5,127 nucleotides of DNA from Propionibacteriales bacterium. GTDB lineage: Bacteria; Actinomycetota; Actinomycetes; Propionibacteriales; Propionibacteriaceae. Each line of letters starts with the position of its first letter. The first letter of the stretch is position 1. Positions 1 to 5,118 of this stretch are shown here, one piece after another. The DNA lies in the NCBI GenBank assembly GCA_030453285.1, contig JAKDKP010000227.1, forward strand, positions 1-5,127. The letters run 5' to 3'. Under the pieces are notes generated by a model, which was not told the origin of the DNA, made no database searches, and worked only from the letters and a program-made list of their open reading frames with translations. The translations under genes were made by a program, and so were the position numbers.

Positions 1-297
1 CATGCCTGCCCAGATGCGGGACAACGCCTCTGCCACGCTGACGCTGAGGCGGTGGTGTCCCGCCGGACCTCCCAGTCGCTGCCACCACAGCGCAAAAGCT
101 CCTACTCCGACGCCGTGGTTCCGAGCAGCCATGCTGCTGACGGCCATGGCGCAGTCCTCGGTGACGGTGCGTGCTGCCTCGGCGAATCCCCGCCAGTGCA
201 GGGCTTCGAGCGTCATCACAGTTTCGTCAGCCTCGGGCCACGTCGCCCCTAGCTCGGCGGCGAGTGGTACCAATGGTGCTGGCAGTGGGAGTCCCAT
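1..297 (-). CDS. N-terminus of a large T7SS-secreted protein with a CpnT-like WXG100 domain (partial)
   Basis: Reading leftward from the ATG at 297-295 gives 99 open codons to the window edge, so the C-terminal part is missing. The start reads MGLPLPAPLVPLAAELGATW, followed by PEADE, an HWRGFAEAA stretch (W35, G37) and a FAALWWQRLGGPAG stretch (about residues 68-80). This order is what I know from the roughly 100-residue WXG100-like domain at the head of CpnT/TNT-type toxins and other actinobacterial polymorphic toxins: 'LP..L..L....G..WPE.DE', then a helix, then 'F...W..LGG'. In that family the domain is a helical hairpin that targets the protein to a type VII (ESX) secretion machine, and a toxin or enzyme domain follows. 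Seen: the sequence and motif order. Inferred: secretion and toxin function, because the effector domain lies outside. The start overlaps the stop of the upstream EspC-like gene by one base (TGATG), implying translational coupling and co-secretion. No signal peptide is visible, as expected for a T7SS substrate. Confidence 0.72.
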   Translation of the reverse strand, partial: MGLPLPAPLVPLAAELGATWPEADETVMTLEALHWRGFAEAARTVTEDCAMAVSSMAARNHGVGVGAFALWWQRLGGPAGHHRLSVSVAEALSRIWAGM

Positions 298-623
298 CAG
301 ACACCGCCGAGCCGCGCAATGCACTGCGCCAACTGCTCTGCCGACCGAGTTGCGTCCTGGAAGGTCATGGCGTAGGCGTACGCCATGTCGTGGAGGACAA
401 CTCCGGTCTCGGAGGTGCAGAGGCCGGTCTCCTGTGCATACTCTGCGCCGCGCGTGGACAGCGAGCCGAGAACTCCGTGCAGGGCGACCCCCACCCGGTC
501 GTCGCCGAGCGAGGACAGTCCCTCACCTGATGCCACCGAGGTGCTGTGGGCAGACAGCCAGGTCGCGGCCCCATCGCGGACCGCACTCGCGCACGCACTC
601 ACTTCAGCCGGGTCAACTCGCAT
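297..623 (-). CDS. EspC/WXG100-superfamily small T7SS substrate, probable partner of the downstream toxin
   Basis: This is a 108-aa protein starting MRVDPAEVSACASAVRDGAA. It is alanine-rich, predicted helical and has no signal peptide or membrane segment. The 'M.VDP..L..AA..' opening, the length near 100 and a second helix rich in small residues and tyrosine (about 60-105) fit the ESX-secreted EspC-like family (T7SS_ESX_EspC). I chose the ATG at 623 because the VDP opening is typical and GGTGAG lies 9 nt upstream. An in-frame ATG at 719 would add 32 atypical residues. It is the first gene of a leftward pair and its stop overlaps the start of the WXG100-like gene. By analogy with esxF-esxE-cpnT it may form a helical heterodimer with that domain for export. 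I see no clear YxxxD/E export motif: Y82 and Y84 are followed at +4 by M and F. The signal could instead sit in the partner. Cysteines at 11, 69 and 101 are unusual for this family. The family call rests on motif recognition only. Confidence 0.7.
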   Translation of the reverse strand: MRVDPAEVSACASAVRDGAATWLSAHSTSVASGEGLSSLGDDRVGVALHGVLGSLSTRGAEYAQETGLCTSETGVVLHDMAYAYAMTFQDATRSAEQLAQCIARLGGV

Positions 624-669
624 GCAGAGAAGCTCACCACAATCGAGGCGCGTTGCGCAGTGGCCCTGT

Positions 670-711
670 GGACAACTCGACACGTTGACAATCAGCTCGC
701 TGGAGTTGTCC
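670..711. promoter_or_regulatory. 9-bp inverted repeat in the divergent spacer, one arm overlapping a DnaA-box-like 9-mer
   Basis: GGACAACTC at 670-678 and GAGTTGTCC at 703-711 are perfect inverted copies separated by 24 bp, with arm centres 33 bp apart (about three helical turns). The left arm overlaps TGTGGACAA (667-675), the complement of the actinobacterial DnaA box TTGTCCACA. The right arm contains TTGTCC as well. The site lies upstream of the leftward T7SS operon (start 623) and of the rightward HNH gene (start 767), so an operator for either is possible. The repeat is seen directly; any regulator is unknown. Confidence 0.35.
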
Positions 712-732
712 GAAAGCATCTGCCGAAAGGTC

Positions 733-761
733 TTGCATTAGAACATATGTTCGCATATCAT
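733..761 (+). promoter_or_regulatory. Promoter of the DUF222/HNH gene, predicted leaderless
   Basis: TTGCAT (733-738) and TATCAT (756-761) are separated by exactly 17 nt and sit in the most AT-rich stretch of the window. TATCAT fits the actinobacterial TANNNT -10. The expected transcription start falls at about 767-768, on or next to the ATG at 767, and no Shine-Dalgarno sequence precedes that ATG. This predicts leaderless translation, which is common in mycobacteria and relatives. If transcription starts at 768 instead, the in-frame GTG at 776 would be the first complete start codon. Confidence 0.7.
739..754 (+). promoter_or_regulatory. LexA-binding SOS box in the promoter spacer
   Basis: TAGAACATATGTTCGC matches the mycobacterial SOS consensus TCGAAC-N4-GTTCGA at 10 of 12 defined bases. 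The mismatches are the second and last positions. The core GAACATATGTTC (741-752) is a perfect 12-bp palindrome. It fills 16 of the 17 spacer bases between the -35 and -10, so bound LexA would block RNA polymerase directly. DNA damage should therefore induce the HNH gene. Several M. tuberculosis 13E12-family genes are known members of the LexA regulon, which supports the reading. Confidence 0.8.
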
Positions 762-766
762 GAACT

Positions 767-2098
767 ATGGGCACAGTGGTCAACACACCAGCAGACGCTT
801 TGAGGGCGCTGCGAACTGCTGTGTCCGATGTGAATCAGGCTGTCAGCAACGGGGCTCTCGCGCCGCTGACGAAGCGGGATCTCCTGGACTTCATGGCCGA
901 GTTTGAAGAGGTGCGGGCCATGCTTTCGGTGACTGATCACCGGATCGTCAGAGCATGTGACGACAGCCGGTTGGCCGAACGGGTGGGGGAACGCTCGACG
1001 TCCTCCCTGATGGCCAAGGTGCTGAGGATTGCGCCGGGGGAAGCGAGGGCCCGGGTCAAGGCGGCTGAGCTGTTGGCTCCGCGGCCGTCACCGCTCGGCC
1101 CCGAGCTCCCGCCCGTACGGGAGCACGTCGCCGCTGCTCAATCGGTGGGACAGGTGACCACTCGTCAGGCAGCCATGATCAACGAGTCGCTGCAGGGCAT
1201 CGAGACAGCGTGTCCGCTGTCGCCCGGCGAGTCCGCAGCTCTTGAAGAGACCATGGTCGGCCACGCCCGACAGTTCGGTCCGCGTGAACTGCAGGCCTGT
1301 CTGCATCGCATGGAGTCCCACCTCAACCCTGATGGTGTTCTTCCGCCTGAAGCGGTCATTCACGACCGGCGATTCCTCCATCTCGTTCAACGCCGAGACG
1401 GCTCGTACGTGATCGAGGGCTCGCTGACCCGTGCGTGCGGTGCTCAGCTGTGGTCAGTTCTCAGCTCGTTGGCGAAGCCACGCCCCTCCGACGTCACTGG
1501 ACCTGACCTGCGATCCCCTGGGCAACGGATGCACGATGCTCTGGATGACGTCGCGGGTCGACTCCTGCGATCGGGGCGACTGCCGCACTCGGGTGGTACG
1601 CCTGCCACGGTGATCGTCACGATCGATCACGCGGCTCTGGTACGTGGGACCGGATTCGGCACCACGACAGATGGCCAACCCCTTCCAGTGGATGAACTGC
1701 TCCGGTTGGCCTCGGAGGCCGATGTCATCCCAGTCGTGCTGGACAGAGCCGGAGCGGTGCTGTCGTCAGGTCGTGCCTCCCGGGTTGCCACCCCTGCCCA
1801 GGCGACGGCGCTCTACGCCCGTGACGGCGGATGTAGCTTCCCCGGTTGTGAGATTCCCCCCGAGTGGTGCGAGAAGCACCACGTCGTGGAGTGGATCAAG
1901 GGTGGATTCACTGATCTCGACAACCTGACGCTGGTGTGCAAATACCATCACCGAAACTTCCAAGCAGCAGGCTGGACCTGCCTGATGATCAACAACCTGC
2001 CGCACTGGAGGCCGCCCGACTGGCTTCCGGGAAGCAACGATCCGGTGCTGCACCATCGCATCGCCCATCGGTCCGAACTGTACGAGCAGGCGGCTTGA
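767..2098 (+). CDS. 13E12-family DUF222/HNH endonuclease-domain protein
   Basis: This is a 443-aa protein of the family called REP13E12 in M. tuberculosis, with full usual length. Residues about 35-330 are the mostly helical DUF222 region. The C-terminal HNH nuclease module begins at about 345 with the typical LYARDGGCSFPGC opening. It holds a C356-x4-C361, C368 and C391 zinc-ligand pattern, the H371-H372 pair, N386 in TDLDNL and H394-H395. These are the residues expected for metal-dependent DNA cleavage, so the nuclease looks intact. The family's biological substrate is not established; association with mobile DNA and DNA-damage responses is known. The start is set by the promoter: the ATG at 767 lies 5 nt after the -10, and no ribosome binding site is present. 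The SOS box upstream predicts LexA control. The gene is convergent with the oxidoreductase gene that follows, and its last seven codons (LYEQAA-stop) are duplicated downstream. No membrane segment or signal peptide is evident; a cytoplasmic location is inferred. Confidence 0.92.
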   Translation: MGTVVNTPADALRALRTAVSDVNQAVSNGALAPLTKRDLLDFMAEFEEVRAMLSVTDHRIVRACDDSRLAERVGERSTSSLMAKVLRIAPGEARARVKAAELLAPRPSPLGPELPPVREHVAAAQSVGQVTTRQAAMINESLQGIETACPLSPGESAALEETMVGHARQFGPRELQACLHRMESHLNPDGVLPPEAVIHDRRFLHLVQRRDGSYVIEGSLTRACGAQLWSVLSSLAKPRPSDVTGPDLRSPGQRMHDALDDVAGRLLRSGRLPHSGGTPATVIVTIDHAALVRGTGFGTTTDGQPLPVDELLRLASEADVIPVVLDRAGAVLSSGRASRVATPAQATALYARDGGCSFPGCEIPPEWCEKHHVVEWIKGGFTDLDNLTLVCKYHHRNFQAAGWTCLMINNLPHWRPPDWLPGSNDPVLHHRIAHRSELYEQAA

Positions 2099-2176
2099 CC
2101 ATGATCAGCAATCGCAGCTCACTTGAGAGTGTGTTGATCTGTACGAGCAGGCGGTTTGACCATGATCAACAATCGC
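2078..2176 (+). repeat. Tandem duplication of the HNH gene's 3' end (38-bp direct repeats, 61-bp period)
   Basis: Positions 2078-2115 and 2139-2176 are identical at 36 of 38 bases. The first copy covers the last codons and stop of the HNH gene plus 17 bases after it. The second copy would read LYEQAV-stop but has no gene in front. Similarity continues weakly beyond each copy: GAGAGTG then TTGATC occurs after both. The duplicated unit is therefore about 61 bp and includes a hairpin. This looks like a local slippage or recombination duplication of the gene end and its terminator region. Confidence 0.85.
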
Positions 2177-2203
2177 GCTTCGGGCGAGAGTGTTGATCAT
2201 GGT
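2159..2203. terminator. Perfect 13-bp-stem hairpin between convergent genes
   Basis: ACCATGATCAACA (2159-2171) and TGTTGATCATGGT (2191-2203) are exact inverted copies around a 19-nt centre. The centre can itself pair as TCGC/GCGA and contains a C(TTCG)G tetraloop motif (2178-2183). The hairpin sits 60 bp after the HNH stop and 27 bp after the oppositely directed oxidoreductase stop, so it could end both transcripts. There is no T-tract on either side, so a classical intrinsic terminator is not proven; actinobacterial terminators often lack one. The first repeat copy can form a weaker version (GATCAGCA 2103-2110 with TGTTGATC 2132-2139). Confidence 0.55.
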
Positions 2204-2230
2204 GCCGCAGTAGGCCGTTGGGTGGAGCGC

Positions 2231-3769
2231 TCACCAGGGGCTGGGTCGGTAGTCCTTCACGAACGATCCGTACAGGTCTTCGCCGGCCTCGCCGCGCACG
2301 ATGGGATCGTAGACGCGAGCGGCACCGTCGACCAGGTCGAGCGGTGCGTGCCAGCCCTCGGCGGCGATCCGCAGTTTCTCCTGATGCGGACGCTCGTCGG
2401 TGATCCAGCCGGTGTCCACCGCGGTCATCAGGATCTGGTCGGTCTCAAACATCTCGCCGGCGCTGGTCCTGGTGAGCATGTTGAGCGCTGCCTTGGCCAT
2501 GTTGGTGTGCGGATGCCCGGGCCCTTTGTAGCGCCGGGAGAACTGGCCTTCCATCGCCGAGACGTTCACCACATACTTCCGCCGAGCAGCCGAGGCGCGC
2601 ATCGCCGGCCGCAGGCGCGAGATCAGGATGAACGGTGCGGTGGCATTGCACAGTTGCACCTCGAGCATCTCCAGCGGATCGACCTCATCGACATGCTGGG
2701 TCCAGGAGTTCTCCGTCTGCAGATCCGGCAGCAGCCCGCCGGCGTCCACCGCCGTACCATCCAGGTGCTTCTCCCGACTCGCATTCCCGGCCTGCAGGGC
2801 GAGCGCCGTCATCTTTGCCGCGGTCTGGGCCGCCGCGGTCTGCGACATTCGAGCCTGGGCCGAGGATTCGCCGTCATGGTGGGCGATCGCGTGTTCGGAC
2901 AGGGTGCCGGCGATCGCCGCCGGATGGGCCTCGGAGATCCGGTCGAAGGTGATCAGTTCGGCGATCCCGGCATCCTCGGGCAGTGGTGCCGATTCGGCTT
3001 CGACCAGTCGGCTGTACGAACCGGGCGCACGCCGTACGGTCTGCGCAGCGTTGTTGATCAAGATGTCCAGCGGGCCGGCGGCGGCGACCCGATCGGCGAG
3101 ACCGATCACCTGGGTCGGATCACGCAGGTCGATCCCCACCACGGTGAGCCGTCCGAGCCAGTCCGAGGAGTCCGCCACCGAAGAGAACCGTCGTACGGCG
3201 TCGTGCGGGAAACGGGTGGTGATGGTCAGGTCCGCACCGTCGCGCAGCAGGCGCAGTGCGATGTACATCCCGATCTTGGCCCGACCGCCGGTGAGCAGCG
3301 CTCGTCGCCCCGTCAGATCGGTCCGCGCTTCCCGCTTGGCGTGCGACATCTCCGCGCACGCGGGGCACAGCCAGTGATAGAACGCGTCGACCAGGGTGTA
3401 GTCGGTCTTGCAGATGTAGCAGCCACGCGCCTTGATCAACTCCCCGGCAAACGCGCCCTTGGCTGACGAGGTGAGTGCGAGCCCCGCCGTCTCGTCGTCG
3501 ATCCGTTCCGGCGAACCGGTGGCGGTCGCGGCGATCACGGCCTGGTCGGCCTCGCTCACCCGCCGACGCTTGCGGGACCGTTGATCGAACTTCAGCGCCT
3601 TGTAGACGTGCGAGGCGGCCCGCTTCACTTTCGTCACATCGGGGTGGTCGGGCGGCAAGTGTGGCAACTGGCGGAACACCTTCAGCGCGATGGCCAACTC
3701 GGCCGGGTCGATGCCGGTCGTGTCACCGGGCGTGCCGGAGTCATCGGGAGCAGAACGGGGCGAGGTCAC
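2231..3769 (-). CDS. SDR-family oxidoreductase with N-terminal zinc-ribbon-like extension
   Basis: This is a 512-aa protein, about twice the length of a classical short-chain dehydrogenase. Residues 1-150 form an extension with a basic patch (RSRKRRR, 64-70) and C117-x2-C120...C135-x2-C138, a likely zinc ribbon. The Rossmann part follows: RRALLTGGRAKIG (about 155-167, a variant of TGxxxGxG binding NAD(P)), D214 in GIDLRD, and ILINNAAQ (N239-N240). Residues about 245-365 are an insertion of roughly 120 aa rich in Ala, His and acidic residues. The C-terminal half resumes with NVSAMEG (S404) and HTNMAKAALNM (K426). Where the catalytic tyrosine of YxxxK should be, the residue is T422; the nearest tyrosine is Y414, twelve residues before the lysine. 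The protein is probably soluble and cytoplasmic, with unknown substrate. It starts with GTG at 3769, preceded by AGGA at 7 nt and by a possible -10. It diverges from the TSUP transporter gene with 82 bp between. I recall this architecture from other actinobacteria, but its reaction is not known to me. Confidence 0.88.
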   Translation of the reverse strand: MTSPRSAPDDSGTPGDTTGIDPAELAIALKVFRQLPHLPPDHPDVTKVKRAASHVYKALKFDQRSRKRRRVSEADQAVIAATATGSPERIDDETAGLALTSSAKGAFAGELIKARGCYICKTDYTLVDAFYHWLCPACAEMSHAKREARTDLTGRRALLTGGRAKIGMYIALRLLRDGADLTITTRFPHDAVRRFSSVADSSDWLGRLTVVGIDLRDPTQVIGLADRVAAAGPLDILINNAAQTVRRAPGSYSRLVEAESAPLPEDAGIAELITFDRISEAHPAAIAGTLSEHAIAHHDGESSAQARMSQTAAAQTAAKMTALALQAGNASREKHLDGTAVDAGGLLPDLQTENSWTQHVDEVDPLEMLEVQLCNATAPFILISRLRPAMRASAARRKYVVNVSAMEGQFSRRYKGPGHPHTNMAKAALNMLTRTSAGEMFETDQILMTAVDTGWITDERPHQEKLRIAAEGWHAPLDLVDGAARVYDPIVRGEAGEDLYGSFVKDYRPSPW

Positions 3770-3775
3770 CGAGGA

Positions 3776-3781
3776 ATCCTA
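3776..3781 (-). promoter_or_regulatory. Possible -10 element of the SDR gene
   Basis: On the minus strand TAGGAT (3781 down to 3776) fits TANNNT and ends 6 nt before the GTG at 3769, exactly where it would make a leaderless transcript. The same bases also supply the AGGA that could act as a ribosome binding site, so the two readings compete. No convincing -35 is seen. Confidence 0.35.
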
Positions 3782-3812
3782 GGCCGTCGAGGCCACAAAG
3801 CCGCACCCTGCG

Positions 3813-3847
3813 TAGAGTGACCGAGCCCGTACGCGCCCCCGAGGAGG
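3813..3847 (+). promoter_or_regulatory. Possible -10 and ribosome binding site of the TSUP gene
   Basis: TAGAGT (3813-3818) fits a TANNNT -10, with a predicted start near 3825. It is followed by a strong Shine-Dalgarno GAGGAGG (3841-3847). The SD lies only 4 nt before the GTG at 3852, a little short but acceptable, and fixes that start. A -35 is not evident. Confidence 0.5.
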
Positions 3848-3851
3848 TCTG

Positions 3852-4598
3852 GTGGAGATTCTGGCGATCGCCGCCGTCGCCATCTTCGTGGGTGCCATCC
3901 TGCAACGCGTCTCCGGCACCGGGGTCGGTCTCGTCGTCGCGCCGACCCTGACCTTGGTGATGGGTCCGGCCAACGGGGTGCTGCTCACCAACGTGGTCAC
4001 CGTCATGTCGGGGTTCCTGATCATGATGGCGGTCCGTCGCGACATCGAGTGGCGCAAGGCGGCGGTGATCATCCCCGCCGCCGCAGTTGGTGCGATCCCC
4101 GGCGCCCTGCTGGTCCGTGAGCTGTCCCCGGCGTGGCTGCAGATCACCATCGGGGTGGTCGTCCTGCTCGCCCTGGCGACCACCTTCGGCCTGCCCCGGA
4201 TGCCACACGTCCGGTCGCGCATCGGGTCGATCGTGACCGGCGTCGTTGCTGGCATGTTCAACACCACCGCTGGCGTCTCGGCCCCGGTGATGGTGATTCA
4301 CGCCAAGCTGAGCCGATGGGAGCAGAAGCCGTTCCAGGCCACTCTGCAACCGATCTTCATGATGATGGGCATCATGTCGGTGACCGCCAAGACTGCCCTC
4401 GGATCGTTCCAGCTGGCCTCGTTGCCGCCGTGGTGGATGTTGCCGATCGTCGTGGTGGTCGTGTTGGCCGGGGTCAGGGTCGGCACTCTGCTCACCCGGT
4501 GGGTGCCACCGAGTCGGGCACGCACCTTGGCGATCGCCCTGGCCGGAGTCGGCGGTGTACTCACTCTCGTACGGGGTCTGCTGGCGCTCGGTAACTGA
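3852..4598 (+). CDS. TauE/SafE (TSUP) family membrane transporter
   Basis: This is a 248-aa very hydrophobic protein of the length usual for the sulfite exporter TauE/SafE family (PF01925). Membrane segments can be read at about 2-19, 22-38, 42-61, 69-88, 93-112, 124-150, 163-185, 194-212 and 222-246. The family's two related half motifs are visible: QRVSGTGVGLVVAPTL (about 18-33) and GMFNTTAGVSAPVMVIH (134-150), consistent with its internal duplication. Family members move sulfur-containing or small organic anions across the cytoplasmic membrane; the substrate cannot be told from this sequence. The GTG start is fixed by GAGGAGG just upstream and begins directly in the first membrane helix. 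It is divergent from the SDR gene, which hints at but does not prove a shared pathway. Its last 38 bases overlap, on the opposite strand, the extended tail of the methyltransferase-like gene. Confidence 0.9.
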   Translation: MEILAIAAVAIFVGAILQRVSGTGVGLVVAPTLTLVMGPANGVLLTNVVTVMSGFLIMMAVRRDIEWRKAAVIIPAAAVGAIPGALLVRELSPAWLQITIGVVVLLALATTFGLPRMPHVRSRIGSIVTGVVAGMFNTTAGVSAPVMVIHAKLSRWEQKPFQATLQPIFMMMGIMSVTAKTALGSFQLASLPPWWMLPIVVVVVLAGVRVGTLLTRWVPPSRARTLAIALAGVGGVLTLVRGLLALGN

Positions 4599-5118
4599 TG
4601 ACGCGATCCGGTCGGCTCACGTCACTTGTAGATGTCGTGCATGACGCGGTGTCGTTCATGACGAAGGTGGCGAACCCAAGCTCCCCTCGCGCGCCGCTAA
4701 GCCAGGCGTCGCGATGCTCACGCGCGACGGCCAGTGCCTGGTCACGATCTTCGGACGTTGATGCTTCCCGTACGGCCCAGTCGACGAGTGCCCCGGTCCA
4801 ACTGAACTGGTAGTCGTCCCACTCGGACAGCGTGCTGACGTGCCCATATGCCGGCTCGAACTCGTGATCACGAGCAGCCCGTACGAGGCCGCCAAGATCG
4901 GGATAGGCGTCGGCAGAGACCTCAAGCGTGTCTCGCACCAACGCACAACACGACAAAAGCCCGTCGCTCCAGTTGGTGGCATCCGTTTCGATCCAGCGCA
5001 CCCGGCCGCCGTCGCTCGGGCTCAGCCAGCCAATCAGGTCGCGTACCCGCTCGGGCGCCACCGGTGCTGCGATCGGGTGGCGCCGGTGGGCAATGTCGAA
5101 GATCTCGGAGCGTTCCAC
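4561..5118 (-). CDS. Internally deleted class I SAM-dependent methyltransferase relative (probable decaying gene)
   Basis: This is a 185-aa reading frame, shorter than the roughly 250 aa I expect for the family. The N-terminus (FDIAHRRHPIAAPV, residues 7-20) and the C-terminal region (EPAYGHVSTLSEWDDYQFSW, then AREHRDAWLSGARGELGFA, about 88-150) resemble a family of actinobacterial SAM-dependent methyltransferases. Between them the SAM-binding core is missing. DGGRV (37-40), where motif I (LDLGCG type) should follow, runs straight into RWIETDATNWSDG (41-53), normally found well after it. From there the sequence passes quickly to DTLEVSADAYPDLGGLV (63-79). Two in-frame deletions near residues 40 and 53-64 would explain this. 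It is unlikely to bind SAM. The last 26 residues are probably a frameshifted tail. The GTG at 5118 is the first start seen; the frame stays open to the window edge (5127) and no ribosome binding site is clear, so the true start may lie outside. The family call is from memory of motifs. Confidence 0.6.
   Translation of the reverse strand: MERSEIFDIAHRRHPIAAPVAPERVRDLIGWLSPSDGGRVRWIETDATNWSDGLLSCCALVRDTLEVSADAYPDLGGLVRAARDHEFEPAYGHVSTLSEWDDYQFSWTGALVDWAVREASTSEDRDQALAVAREHRDAWLSGARGELGFATFVMNDTASCTTSTSDVSRPDRVISYRAPADPVRE
4633..4663 (-). repeat. Imperfect 17-bp tandem duplication at the methyltransferase-like 3' end
   Basis: TGTCGTGCATGACG (4633-4646) and TGTCGTTCATGACG (4650-4663) differ at one base and are 17 bp apart, a length that is not a multiple of three. 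Removing one unit makes the minus-strand frame read FVMHDIYK and stop at 4624-4622, 24 bases clear of the TSUP stop. The present frame instead runs to 4561 into the TSUP gene. Confidence 0.6.

Noticed and set aside
667..675. DnaA box as evidence of a replication origin
   Set aside because: Only one good 9-mer is present, with no cluster of boxes, no AT-rich unwinding region and no dnaA or dnaN nearby.
2..688. 228-aa open frame on the plus strand
   Set aside because: Arg/Pro/Ser-rich low-complexity translation, antisense to the EspC-like and WXG100-like genes, which have recognisable family motifs and a coupled stop/start.
624..719. Longer start (ATG at 719) for the EspC-like gene
   Set aside because: Adds 32 residues unlike the family. 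The ATG at 623 gives the usual VDP opening and has a GGTGAG upstream.
2139..2158. Second LYEQAV-stop copy as a small gene
   Set aside because: No start codon or ribosome binding site leads into it. It is simply the duplicated end of the HNH gene.
2156..3466. 436-aa open frame on the plus strand
   Set aside because: Lies antisense to the SDR gene, with the Gly/Arg/His/Val-rich composition typical of the reverse strand of a GC-rich gene. No domain is seen and the SDR motifs are clear.
3741..4349. 202-aa open frame on the minus strand
   Set aside because: Asp/His/Gly/Gln-rich shadow of the TSUP gene and of the divergent spacer, with no family features.
4133..4594. 153-aa open frame on the plus strand
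   Set aside because: Out-of-frame shadow of the TSUP gene, rich in Arg, Asp and His without any motif.
4598..4813. 71-aa open frame starting at the TSUP stop (TGATG overlap)
   Set aside because: The overlap looks like coupling, but the frame is antisense to the methyltransferase-like gene, has no ribosome binding site and shows no motif.
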